Positions 23,142 to 30,319 of a stretch of DNA of 36,398 bases are shown here, in pieces. Below the pieces are notes generated by a model. It saw only the letters and a list, made by a program, of their open reading frames with translations, made no database searches and was not told the DNA's origin. How positions within the stretch are numbered: position 1 is the first letter of the stretch; every line of letters begins with the position of its first letter. Origin of the DNA: Alphaproteobacteria bacterium (GTDB lineage: Bacteria; Pseudomonadota; Alphaproteobacteria; SMXS01); contig WGNW01000081.1 of NCBI GenBank assembly GCA_016124315.1, positions 1 through 36,398 on the forward strand, in the 5' to 3' direction. Made by a program: the position numbers and the translations under genes.

Positions 23142-24926
23142 CTATTGCCCGGCGGCGGCCTTCAGGGGCGTAGTGTCTTCGAGCCATGGATAGGGATCGC
23201 TGCCGTCGAGGGGCTCCAGCAGGCCCGACATGTAGTTGGCCCGGGCCTTGACCCGGCTGAGCTTGCCGGAGGAGGTGCGCGGCAGGCTGCGCGGCTTCAC
23301 CAGGGCGACGCGGCAGGAAATGCCCACTTCCTTCTGCACCCGGCGCTTGATCTCGGTGATGAGGGCCGTCCGTTCGGCGGGATCGCTGAGGCGGGCCTGC
23401 ACCAGGATCATGGCGACTTCCTCGTCGCCGGCGCCCGGCACCGAGATCGCGCCGCTGTCGCCCGAGCGAAGCCCGTCGATCTGCTCGACGGTCCATTCGA
23501 TGTCCTGCGGCCAGTGGTTGCGACCGTTCAGGATGATCAGGTCCTTGGCCCGGCCGACGATGTAGAGCGAGCCGTCCAGCATGTAGCCCATGTCGCCGGT
23601 GTCGAGCCAGCCGGAGTCGTCGAGCACGTTGCGGGTGCCTTCCGGGTCCATGAAGTAGCCGGACATCACCGACGGACCGCGCACGTAGATCTTGCCCACC
23701 TGACGGTCGCCGACGGTCTCGCCATCCTCGCTGCGGATTTCGAGCTGGTATTCGGGCAGGGGAATGCCGCAGTTGACCACCTCGCGGGTCTTGACGGTGC
23801 GATTGGAGGGCGGCACGGCGCGATGCTCGGCCGACAGCAGGCCTTCGTCGACCACGTCGATGTGGATGCCCTGATGCACCGGCATGAAGCTCACCGCGAG
23901 CGTGCACTCGGCCAGGCCGTAGCTGGGCAGGAACGCCTTCTCGTTGAAGCCGGCGGGGGCGAAGGTCCGCGCGAACTCGCGCATGGAATCGGCCCGGATC
24001 ATCTCCGCCCCGAGGCCGGCGACGCGCCACTGGCTCAGCTTCAGGTCGGCAACGGCCTCGGGCTTGACCCGGCGGGCGCACAGTTCGTAGCCGAAGGTGG
24101 GGCTGTAGCTGATGGTGCAGCCGTTGCGGCTGATCAGTTCCAGCCAGAGCATGGGGCGCCGGGCGAAGAACTCTGTCGGCAGGTAATCCGCCGAAACCTG
24201 GGTCGTCACCAGGGTGAGCATGGCGCCCACCAGACCCATGTCGTGATAGAAGGGCAGCCACGACATCATCCGGTCGCCGTCCCGCACCTGCACGCCGTCG
24301 ACGCCGTTGCCGCGGCAGTTGGACATGGCCGAGCGCTGGGTCACGGCGACGCCATGGGGGAATCGGGTGCTGCCGGAAGAATACTGGAGATAGCAGATCT
24401 CGTCCTCGCCCTGCGGCTCGAGGGCCGGATTGCCCTCGGGCAGCGCCGCGAGGTCTTCGCTCGAAACCGCGAACACCAGGTCGAGGCCTTCGGCCGCCTG
24501 CAGCAGCAGGTCCGACATGCCGGACGGCGACACCGCCGCCGAGGCCTGGCAGCTGACCATCTGCTTGTTGAGCTGCTCCACGTAGCCGTCCTTGCCGCCG
24601 AACGAGGTGGGCAGCGGCAGCGGCACGGGCAGCAGGCCGGCATATTGGCAGCCGAAGAACGCGGCGACGAAATCCGACGTGGTGTCGGCGATGAGCGCGA
24701 CCCGGCTGCCGCGGGAGAGTCCCGCCGTCATCATCCGCCGGGCGATCCCCAGCGCGCGCTCGCGCAGCAGGGAAAACGGCACGGCGTCGATGAGCTCGCC
24801 GCGGGCGGAGTAGAAATTGAAGCCCCGAGAGCCCTGCGCTGCATAGTCCAGCGCATCGTGCAGGGTCCTGAAGTCGGCCATGCGGCGAGGCAGGCCGGGA
24901 TCGTCCGTCGGTGTTGGTATCAGCAT
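23142..24926 (-). CDS. Fatty acyl-AMP ligase (acyl-ACP synthetase for sphingolipid synthesis)
   Basis: This 594-residue member of the ANL adenylating superfamily activates a fatty acid with ATP and, as a fatty acyl-AMP ligase, would pass it to an ACP rather than CoA. The P-loop is QYSSGSTRFPHGVAVT (181-196), with the STR pattern found in FAALs instead of STGxPKG. Other motifs are SWLPFYHDMGLVG, PSYGLAE, GWLDTGDMGYM and the C-terminal SGK with catalytic Lys555. The downstream ACP and Spt make a dedicated acyl-ACP supply route likely, as in C. crescentus (acps). ATG 24926 is the first good start; the upstream 210 bases hold a candidate promoter and a small hairpin. A loose stretch after the P-loop could be the FAAL insertion, but it was not aligned. 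Confidence 0.92.
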   Translation of the reverse strand: MLIPTPTDDPGLPRRMADFRTLHDALDYAAQGSRGFNFYSARGELIDAVPFSLLRERALGIARRMMTAGLSRGSRVALIADTTSDFVAAFFGCQYAGLLPVPLPLPTSFGGKDGYVEQLNKQMVSCQASAAVSPSGMSDLLLQAAEGLDLVFAVSSEDLAALPEGNPALEPQGEDEICYLQYSSGSTRFPHGVAVTQRSAMSNCRGNGVDGVQVRDGDRMMSWLPFYHDMGLVGAMLTLVTTQVSADYLPTEFFARRPMLWLELISRNGCTISYSPTFGYELCARRVKPEAVADLKLSQWRVAGLGAEMIRADSMREFARTFAPAGFNEKAFLPSYGLAECTLAVSFMPVHQGIHIDVVDEGLLSAEHRAVPPSNRTVKTREVVNCGIPLPEYQLEIRSEDGETVGDRQVGKIYVRGPSVMSGYFMDPEGTRNVLDDSGWLDTGDMGYMLDGSLYIVGRAKDLIILNGRNHWPQDIEWTVEQIDGLRSGDSGAISVPGAGDEEVAMILVQARLSDPAERTALITEIKRRVQKEVGISCRVALVKPRSLPRTSSGKLSRVKARANYMSGLLEPLDGSDPYPWLEDTTPLKAAAGQ

Positions 24927-25014
24927 GTCCAGCTGTATTCGGTGTTCCTCAATCCGTCACTGCGATCATAACGGAGCGCCATTCCCGAAGCGTTAGCCTC
25001 TCCCGTACATGTCA

Positions 25015-25030
25015 CGCCGGTTAAACGGCG
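25015..25030. repeat. Small GC hairpin in the leader of the acyl-AMP ligase gene
   Basis: CGCCG (25015-25019) and CGGCG (25026-25030) flank the loop GTTAAA. If transcription starts near 25034 the hairpin lies at the very 5' end of a leader of about 108 bases. This could affect mRNA stability. It is short enough to be chance. Confidence 0.25.
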
Positions 25031-25040
25031 CTGAGAGACT

Positions 25041-25068
25041 AGCTTATCTTTTTCCGTTGCGGGGTCAA
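25041..25068 (-). promoter_or_regulatory. Candidate promoter for the acyl-AMP ligase-cerR-acp-spt run
   Basis: On the minus strand TTGACC (25063-25068) is followed after 16 bases by TAAGCT (25041-25046). It overlaps a plus-strand promoter candidate for recX, so polymerases firing in the two directions would compete. Confidence 0.35.
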
Positions 25069-25084
25069 AAATTTGTCTTACTTT
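25057..25084 (+). promoter_or_regulatory. Candidate promoter for recX
   Basis: TTGCGG (25057-25062) and TACTTT (25079-25084) are spaced by 16 bases. Transcription would start near 25091, after the TTG at 25073, supporting the later GTG at 25139 as the recX start. No clear LexA box was seen. Confidence 0.3.
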
Positions 25085-25138
25085 CCGCTCCACATCGGAA
25101 AGGCGCCGGTTTTTAGGGGCAATTGGCTGGAAACGCAA

Positions 25139-25717
25139 GTGTCAAGCAAGCGGCCGGACCGCATATCCGCCACGCGGGGGACGGCGGGCCAGGCCCGTCC
25201 GGCGACCGAGCCCTATCTCGAACGGGCGGCCGTGCACTATCTGGCGCGGTTTGCCTGCAGCGTCGGGCACTTCAAGGCCGTGCTGTGGCGCAAGGTCCGC
25301 CGCCGCGGCCTGCCCGAAGACGTTTCGGACGCCGACGCGCAACGATGGATCGATGCTCTCGCCGGCCGGTTCACCGATCTCGGTTTGCTGGACGATGGCA
25401 GCTTTGCCGACGGGCGCGCCCGCTCGCTGCATCGCCGCGGCCGGCCGCTCAAGGTCATCGAGCGGGACCTGAAGGCGAAGGGGCTGAGCGCGGAGGACGC
25501 CGCACGGGCCGTCGAGGCGCTGCGGGAGGATAGTCCCGACGCGGACCGCGACGCGGCGCGGTCGTTCGCCCGCCGCAAGCGGCTGGGCCCATTCCACCAG
25601 GGCGAGGCGGACGCCGACCGCCGCCGCAAGGAACTCGCCGCCATGGCGCGCGCCGGCTTCTCCTACGACGCGGCCCGCGAGGTGCTGCAGGCCGATCCCG
25701 ATGACGGAATCTGGTAA
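25139..25717 (+). CDS. recX: Recombination regulatory protein RecX
   Basis: The product has 192 residues from GTG 25139; the frame is open to TTG 25073, but that start precedes the likely transcription start. RecX binds RecA filaments and limits their growth. The three-helix repeat pattern is present: YLERAAVHYLARFACSVGHFKAVLWRKVRRRG, then WIDALAGRFTDLGLLDDGSFADGRARSLHRRGRPLKVIERDLKAKGLSAEDAARAVEAL, and ARSFARRKRLGPF. LGLLDDGSFADGRARSLHRRGR corresponds to the L.DD..FA......R...G core. recA is not adjacent. The gene stands between the sphingolipid operon and a DUF192 gene 18 bases downstream. Confidence 0.92.
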   Translation: MSSKRPDRISATRGTAGQARPATEPYLERAAVHYLARFACSVGHFKAVLWRKVRRRGLPEDVSDADAQRWIDALAGRFTDLGLLDDGSFADGRARSLHRRGRPLKVIERDLKAKGLSAEDAARAVEALREDSPDADRDAARSFARRKRLGPFHQGEADADRRRKELAAMARAGFSYDAAREVLQADPDDGIW

Positions 25718-25735
25718 AGCCGCTATGGTCCGGCC

Positions 25736-26269
25736 ATGAGCGCGCAGATCGAAAGGCTGACCGTCCGCTGGGCGTGGATGCTGGTCGCGGCATTTCTCGC
25801 CGCCGCCGCGGCGCCGGCCGTGCAGGCCGACGATGCGCCCGCCGGGATCCCCCAGAGCCTGCCGCTGGTGCCGCTGGTGATCGAGACCCGCGCCGGCGAC
25901 GTGCCGTTGCAGGTGCAGGTGGCCGACACCGACGATACCCAGGCCTACGGCCTGATGTTTCGGACAAAGATGCCGGAAACCGAGGGCATGCTGTTCGTGT
26001 TCGAAAACCCCCGCTTTGTCACCTTCTGGATGAAGAACACGCCGATTCCGCTCGACATGCTGTTCGTCGACGAGGGCGGTACCGTCACCCAGATCGTCAC
26101 CTCCACCACGCCTTATTCCCTCGACCCAATCCCCTCGGACGGGGCAGCCAAGGCGGTGCTGGAGTTGAACGGTGGCGCCGCGACGCGGCTGGGCATCGCC
26201 CGGGGCGACCACCTCCGCCACCCGGCCTTCAGCGACGCCTCCGCCCCGCAGCCTGCCCCGGCGCCCTGA
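25736..26269 (+). CDS. Secreted DUF192 domain protein
   Basis: The 177-residue protein has an N-terminal hydrophobic signal segment, WAWMLVAAFLAAAAAPAVQA, with probable cleavage after VQA. The DUF192 domain follows, with the recognisable stretches VQVADTDDTQAYGLMFRTKMPETEGMLFVFENPRFVTFWMKNTPIPLDMLFVDEGGTV and LELNGGAATRLGIARGDHL. The family is widespread, small and periplasmic or secreted, with no established function. The last residues are Pro/Ala rich. It lies 18 bases after recX and is probably co-transcribed with it. Confidence 0.92.
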   Translation: MSAQIERLTVRWAWMLVAAFLAAAAAPAVQADDAPAGIPQSLPLVPLVIETRAGDVPLQVQVADTDDTQAYGLMFRTKMPETEGMLFVFENPRFVTFWMKNTPIPLDMLFVDEGGTVTQIVTSTTPYSLDPIPSDGAAKAVLELNGGAATRLGIARGDHLRHPAFSDASAPQPAPAP

Positions 26270-26421
26270 AGCGCTCGACCGAGTTCCTGCGCCGTGACGG
26301 CGGGCGCCGGCGATCCTCCTTGCAGGACGGCGTTGCTTCGCGGCACAGTCTCTGACGAGGCGTCGTCAACGGGGGCTGGCACGATGGTTTCTCATCAAGC
26401 ATTGTCGAAAAGCGTCGGGGC

Positions 26422-27504
26422 ATGGGGGTGAATCCTCCGCCAAAGCTCGAGTGGCTGCAAGCCGGTCGGGCATTCGCTGCGCTCTCCGTGGCATCTCTCC
26501 ATGCCGCAGGCGCAGTCGCGCGCCATGTCGATGCACCCTATCTCGTCCTGTTCGGCGGCGGCCATGTCGGTGTCGACATCTTCTTTGTGATCAGCGGCTT
26601 CATCATGATGCACGTGCACGGGAAGGAGATCGGGCGCCCGGAGCGGGCGGCGCACTTCGTCTACCGACGGGTGACGCGGATATATCCCCTGTACTGGGTG
26701 GTGTTCGCCCTGGTGATTCCGCTCTACTTCGCCTTTCCCGACGCCGGCGACGGGCGTCATCGGGAGCTGTCCAACCTGCTGACGAGCTTCTTCCTGCTGC
26801 CGTCGGCTTCGAAGCCGCTGATCGGCGTCGCGTGGACGCTGGTGCTGGAGATGATTTTCTACGCCGTCTTCACCGTGCTCATCTTGAGCAGGAGATGGGG
26901 CGCGATGCTGTTCGCGGCGTGGATCGCGCTGATCCTGCTGCACGCGGCGATCCGACCGGCCGGCGACCCCGTCGTCGGCACGCTCCTCAACGTCCGGTGC
27001 CTGGAATTCATGGCCGGCATGGTGGTCGCCGTCTGGGCCAGCCATCTGCCGGGGAGGATGGCGGTCGCCTCCGCGATCACCGGGCTGGTCGGGCTGGTGG
27101 CCGCGGCGCTGGTGCTGCTGCCCGGCTGGTACGAGGGACCCCGCCCGATGGCGGTGCAGGTGGTGCTGATGGTCTTCTGCGCCGGCGCGGTGGCCGGCCT
27201 GGTCTCGATGGACGTCGCGCGGGTGGGCAGGGCGCCGCGCCTCGTCGTGGTGCTCGGCAACGCCACCTATTCCATCTACCTCGTCCATTGGCTGATCGGC
27301 TGGGTGCTTACCCGCGTCCTGCAACGGGTCGGCGCCTACCACGTGGTGCCGTCGGGGGTGATCTATGGCGGCATCGTGCTCGCCATGGCCGCCGGCGGCG
27401 TGGTCGTCTATTTCCTTGTCGAGCGGCCGCTGCTGGCGCTGGCCGCCCGTTACTGGCGCCTGCTGGCCGGCGGGCGCGTCGCGCCGGCCCCGCGGGCAGG
27501 CTGA
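26422..27504 (+). CDS. Acyltransferase-3 family membrane protein
   Basis: The 360-residue multi-pass protein of the Acyl_transf_3/OafA type (PF01757) acylates sugars or other envelope molecules. Family features are LEWLQAGRAFAALSVASLHAAGAV with the conserved His after the first helix, GGGHVGVDIFFVISGFIMM, YRRVTRIYPLYWVVFALVIPLY, LIGVAWTLVLEMIFYAVF and the C-terminal GNATYSIYLVHWLIGW...YFLVERPLLAL. ATG 26422 was used; GTG 26428 is an alternative, since neither has a strong ribosome site. The substrate is unknown. It is the second membrane acyltransferase in the window besides the OpgC-like protein and is not obviously tied to neighbouring genes. Confidence 0.92.
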   Translation: MGVNPPPKLEWLQAGRAFAALSVASLHAAGAVARHVDAPYLVLFGGGHVGVDIFFVISGFIMMHVHGKEIGRPERAAHFVYRRVTRIYPLYWVVFALVIPLYFAFPDAGDGRHRELSNLLTSFFLLPSASKPLIGVAWTLVLEMIFYAVFTVLILSRRWGAMLFAAWIALILLHAAIRPAGDPVVGTLLNVRCLEFMAGMVVAVWASHLPGRMAVASAITGLVGLVAAALVLLPGWYEGPRPMAVQVVLMVFCAGAVAGLVSMDVARVGRAPRLVVVLGNATYSIYLVHWLIGWVLTRVLQRVGAYHVVPSGVIYGGIVLAMAAGGVVVYFLVERPLLALAARYWRLLAGGRVAPAPRAG

Positions 27505-27620
27505 TCGCCGCGGGGACGGCCCGGGAGGAGACAATCATCGTCGGCGGGACGCACCGCTTTCCGGTCCTGCCTGTTTGGTTCTTGTGCGGACATGCGCGAA
27601 GAGTTAGGAAATCCGCCATC

Positions 27621-27697
27621 CGGGGTGTAGCTCAGTCTGGTAGAGTGCCTGCTTTGGGAGCAGGATGTCGTCGGTTCGAATCCGGCCACCCCGACCA
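27621..27697 (+). tRNA. tRNA-Pro (anticodon UGG)
   Basis: This is a 77-base cloverleaf. Acceptor arms CGGGGTG (27621-27627) and CACCCCG (27687-27693) pair fully. The D-arm has GCTC...AGTCTGGTAGAG, and the anticodon stem CTGC/GCAG encloses loop TTTGGGA with anticodon TGG. The T-arm GTCGG-TTCGAAT-CCGGC and an encoded CCA complete it. The discriminator is A. It reads proline CCN codons. Confidence 0.97.
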
Positions 27698-27732
27698 GTC
27701 ACGCAGCCCGACGACAAACGCAGGACGAGCAC

Positions 27733-28047
27733 ATGCAGGGACAAATTGAGGCGCGCATCTACAAGCCGGCCAAGAACGCCATGCAGTCCGGCTGGGCGAA
27801 CACGCGCAAATGGGTGCTGGAGTACGAGCAGAACAGCCCGAAGTGCATCGACGACCTGATGGGCTACACTAGCTCGGACGACACGTCGCGGCAGGTGCGG
27901 CTCCGCTTCGGCACGCTGGAGGAGGCCGTGGCCTACGCCCGCAGGCACAACCTGACCTATCAGGTGCAGCAGCCTCACGCCCGGCAGGTCCGCATCAAGT
28001 CCTACGCCGACAATTTCAAGTTTTCCAGGCCGACGCGGTCGGCCTGA
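27733..28047 (+). CDS. NADH dehydrogenase accessory subunit (ETC complex I subunit, NDUFS4-like)
   Basis: The 104-residue protein of the ETC_C1_NDUFA4/NDUFS4 family (PF04800) is the bacterial counterpart of the 18-kDa subunit of mitochondrial complex I. Its pattern is ARIYKPAKNAMQSGWANTRKWVLEYEQ, MGYTSSDDTSRQVRLRFGTLEEAVAYARRHNLTYQV and the C-terminal KSYADNFKFSRPTRSA. In bovine and alphaproteobacterial complex I this subunit sits at the N-module and stabilises it. The gene stands alone, away from any nuo cluster, as is usual in alphaproteobacteria. It is tightly placed between two tRNA genes, 35 bases after tRNA-Pro and 8 bases before tRNA-Arg. Confidence 0.95.
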   Translation: MQGQIEARIYKPAKNAMQSGWANTRKWVLEYEQNSPKCIDDLMGYTSSDDTSRQVRLRFGTLEEAVAYARRHNLTYQVQQPHARQVRIKSYADNFKFSRPTRSA

Positions 28048-28055
28048 TCCGGTAT

Positions 28056-28132
28056 GGCCCCGTAGCTCAACTGGATAGAGCAGCCGCCTTCTAAGCGGCA
28101 GGTTGCGCGTTCGAGCCGCGCCGGGGTCGCCA
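28056..28132 (+). tRNA. tRNA-Arg (anticodon UCU)
   Basis: This is a 77-base cloverleaf with acceptor arms GGCCCCG (28056-28062) and CGGGGTC (28122-28128), including one G-T pair. The anticodon stem GCCGC/GCGGC encloses loop CTTCTAA with anticodon TCT. The T-arm is GCGCG-TTCGAGC-CGCGC, the discriminator is G and CCA is encoded. It reads AGA/AGG arginine codons, which are rare in this GC-rich DNA. Confidence 0.97.
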
Positions 28133-28154
28133 TCTTTGCTGGAGAGCGACACGC

Positions 28155-28691
28155 ATGGACGCCAACGACAGCCAACTGGCCTACGTCTCGATCACCGGCA
28201 CCGACCGTGTCGGCCTCGTCTCCGCCACCACGGCGCGGCTGTTCGACCTGGGCGCCAACCTGGCGGACGCCAGCTTCGCGGTGCTCGGCACCGCCTTCGA
28301 GTTCAATGCCGTGTGTGACCTGCCCGGCGATACCTCCCTGGAGGAGGTGGCCGGCCAGCTCCGCGGGCTGGCCGAACTGGAGGGCGCGGTCGTCTCGGTC
28401 GCGCCGTTCTCCCACGCCGCTACCCACGCGGAGAACGCCCGCGTCACCCACATGATCGACGTGGTGGGCGGCGACCGGCCGGGCCTGCTGGCGCGGCTGA
28501 CCGAGGCGCTGCAGGAGTTCGGCGCGAACATCGTCCGGATGAACTCGGTGCGCCTGCCGGGCCTCCAGGGCGTGCAGTACATGACCCGCTTCGAGGTCTA
28601 TATCCCCGAGCGGCGGACCGATCCCTGCCTCGCCGCCATCGACAACACGGCGCAGCAGCTCGCCTGCGTCTGCCGCTGGCATGCCGTGTGA
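28155..28691 (+). CDS. Double-ACT domain regulatory protein (GcvR-like)
   Basis: The 178-residue protein has two ACT domains. The first is YVSITGTDRVGLVSATTARLFDLGANLADASFAVLGTAFEFNAVCDLP. The second is THMIDVVGGDRPGLLARLTEALQEFGANIVRMNSVRLPGLQGVQYMTRFEVYIP. This layout is shared with the glycine cleavage repressor GcvR and related amino-acid-sensing proteins. ACT domains usually bind an amino acid such as glycine or serine. No DNA-binding domain is present, so it would act through another protein or enzyme. No gcv genes are nearby, so the target is unknown. ATG 28155 has GGAG about 10 bases upstream, and the gene follows tRNA-Arg after 22 bases. Confidence 0.88.
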   Translation: MDANDSQLAYVSITGTDRVGLVSATTARLFDLGANLADASFAVLGTAFEFNAVCDLPGDTSLEEVAGQLRGLAELEGAVVSVAPFSHAATHAENARVTHMIDVVGGDRPGLLARLTEALQEFGANIVRMNSVRLPGLQGVQYMTRFEVYIPERRTDPCLAAIDNTAQQLACVCRWHAV

Positions 28692-28708
28692 CCGGCCAAT
28701 TCAATATT

Positions 28709-28727
28709 AAGACGCATTATCATAATT
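28709..28727. promoter_or_regulatory. Candidate Fur-type iron box upstream of the PiuC-like gene
   Basis: Read on the minus strand, this 19-base stretch agrees at 12 of 19 positions with the classical Fur box and contains the intact octamer ATGATAAT (complement of 28716-28723). It sits in an unusually AT-rich patch immediately upstream of a possible -35 element for an iron-related dioxygenase gene. Confidence 0.4.
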
Positions 28728-28728
28728 G

Positions 28729-28756
28729 TTGACGAGCCGCCGCCCGGCGGATAACC
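28729..28756 (+). promoter_or_regulatory. Possible promoter of the PiuC-like gene
   Basis: TTGACG (28729-28734) is followed after 16 bases by ATAACC (28751-28756), with GATAAC as a shifted option. The candidate iron box abuts the -35. The transcript leader would be about 80 bases. Confidence 0.3.
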
Positions 28757-28842
28757 CTTGCGGCCTGACGATCATTCCGTCTCCAGGGCACGCCGGCCTT
28801 GCCGTGCCGCGCGAAAACCGACGGAGAGGGCAGGGACAGGCC

Positions 28843-29520
28843 ATGCTGGTAAGAGTGCCCGGACTGCTGACGCCCGACGAGGTGGCCCGCGCCGTCGCCA
28901 TCCTGCGATCCGCCGACTGGGTCGACGGGAAAGTGACCGCCGGCGCGCAGTCGGCGCAGGCCAAGACCAACCTGCAAGTGCCCGAGAACAGCCGCCAAGC
29001 CAAGGAAGCCGGCGCGCTCGTCCTTCGCGGCCTGGGCCGGAGCCCGGTCTTCAACGCGGCCGCGCTGCCGCTACGCGTGTTCCCGCCGCTGTTCAATCGA
29101 TACGACGCGGGGATGCGGTTCGGCGACCATGTGGACAACGCCATCCGGTTCGGCGCCGGTGCGCGCATCCGCACCGACGTCTCCACGACCGTCTTTCTGA
29201 GCCCGCCGGAGGACTACGACGGCGGCGAACTGGTGATCCAGGACACCTATGGGACCCAGTCCGTGAAGTTCGAGGCCGGCGACGCGGTGATCTACCCGTC
29301 CACCAGCCTGCACCGGGTCAACGAGATCACCCGCGGCAGCCGCTGGGCGTCGTTCTTCTGGACCCAGAGCCTGGTCAGGTCCGACGAGCGCCGACGGCTG
29401 CTGTTCGACATGGACACCGCCATCCAGCGGCTGGCCATGGAACTGGGGCAGACGCACGACGGCGTGGTGTCGCTTACGGCGGGCTACCACAACCTGCTGC
29501 GCATGTGGGTGGAGATGTAG
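28843..29520 (+). CDS. Fe(II)/2-oxoglutarate-dependent PKHD-type hydroxylase (PiuC/YbiX family)
   Basis: The product has 225 residues from ATG 28843, close to the standard PiuC/YbiX length; the frame is open back to 28726 but that part overlaps the promoter region. The start matches the family (MLVRVPGLLTPDEVARAVAILRSADWVDGKVTAG). The iron ligands are His96 and Asp98 in FGDHVDNA, and His157 in LHRVNEITRGSR; Arg167 is the 2-oxoglutarate-binding Arg. STTVFLSPPEDYDGGELVI and GDAVIYPS are the double-stranded beta-helix signatures. The enzymes hydroxylate an unknown substrate and are often found beside siderophore receptor genes under Fur control. No receptor gene is adjacent here. The stop is one base from the convergent mlaC-like stop. 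Confidence 0.95.
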   Translation: MLVRVPGLLTPDEVARAVAILRSADWVDGKVTAGAQSAQAKTNLQVPENSRQAKEAGALVLRGLGRSPVFNAAALPLRVFPPLFNRYDAGMRFGDHVDNAIRFGAGARIRTDVSTTVFLSPPEDYDGGELVIQDTYGTQSVKFEAGDAVIYPSTSLHRVNEITRGSRWASFFWTQSLVRSDERRRLLFDMDTAIQRLAMELGQTHDGVVSLTAGYHNLLRMWVEM

Positions 29521-29521
29521 C

Positions 29522-30136
29522 TCAGCCCGATGCGTCGGACTGGGCCTTCATGACCTCGATCTTGGCTTTCATGGCATCGAGCAGACCCTGAACGCCCTTC
29601 GACTGGACGATGCTGCCGAACTCGTCCCGCGTGGTGATCAACATGCTGACGCCCTCCAGCTTGACGTCGATGATCTTCAGGCCGTCATCCATGGGCCGCA
29701 CCAGCCACTCCATCGCAATGGGTTCGCCGTCGCCGACGATTTGCGACTCCACCACCGTGTCGTCGCGGGGGCCCGGCCGCTGGCCGGTGACGTTCAGCTT
29801 CTCGTGCTCGAAGCGCGACAGGCGCGAGGTGATGGTCCGGAGCATGTAGTCCTTGAAGACCGTCTGATAGGTCTGGCGCTCCGACTCAGAGGCGGTGCGC
29901 CAGTAGCGGCCAAGTGCCTGGCGGCCCAGGAAGCCGACGTCGAACCCTCGCGCCATCAGGGCGCGGAACTCGGCGTCGCGCGATTCGCCCTTCTTGCCCG
30001 ACTGGAGCAGGTCGACGGCGTCGTCGGCCAGCTTCTGGACGAAGGCGCTGGCCTTCTGGTTCTGCGCGGCGGCGGGCAGAGCGGGCATGGCGGCGGCCGC
30101 CACGAGCATCACAACCAGGCCTTTGAACAACTTCAT
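29522..30136 (-). CDS. mlaC: MlaC-like periplasmic lipid-binding protein (ABC transporter substrate-binding, Ttg2D family)
   Basis: The product has 204 residues from ATG 30136; an in-frame GTG at 30142 is also possible because GGAG lies between the two suitable distances. The N-terminal MKLFKGLVVMLVAAAAMPALPAAAQ is a signal peptide. The mature protein has the Tol_Tol_Ttg2 pattern: FVQKLADDAVDLL, DVGFLGRQALGRYWRTASESERQTYQTVFKDYMLRTITSRL, and IAMEWLVRPMDDGLKIIDVKLEGVSMLITTRDEFGSIVQSKGVQGLLDAMKAK. MlaC carries phospholipids between the MlaFEDB complex and the outer membrane. The partner genes are absent, so this is an orphan copy of the substrate-binding component. It follows the coiled-coil gene on the same strand after about 180 bases. 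Confidence 0.9.
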   Translation of the reverse strand: MKLFKGLVVMLVAAAAMPALPAAAQNQKASAFVQKLADDAVDLLQSGKKGESRDAEFRALMARGFDVGFLGRQALGRYWRTASESERQTYQTVFKDYMLRTITSRLSRFEHEKLNVTGQRPGPRDDTVVESQIVGDGEPIAMEWLVRPMDDGLKIIDVKLEGVSMLITTRDEFGSIVQSKGVQGLLDAMKAKIEVMKAQSDASG

Positions 30137-30319
30137 GGTCACGCTTCTCCGTCCTTTCTGCTGCGATGGGCGGGATTTGCGCCCTTCCCACCAACGGGGC
30201 CCGGACCTTCCGGTTCCGGGTCGCTCTCTCGGGGCGGGTCCGCCGCGAGGGCGATGCTCGCACCTGGCGGTTATATTGGCCAGACCTGAACGGCCCGTGA
30301 ACTCCGACCGACTCGCCGG

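Noticed and set aside
22818..24971. 717-codon plus-strand open frame opposite cerR and the acyl-AMP ligase
   Set aside because: It covers two well-supported genes antisense and lacks any motif or ribosome site.
30200..30220. Inverted repeat CCCGGA/TCCGGG with a 9-base loop between the coiled-coil gene and mlaC
   Set aside because: A 6-bp GC stem without a T-run is common in DNA of this composition, so it is not called a terminator.
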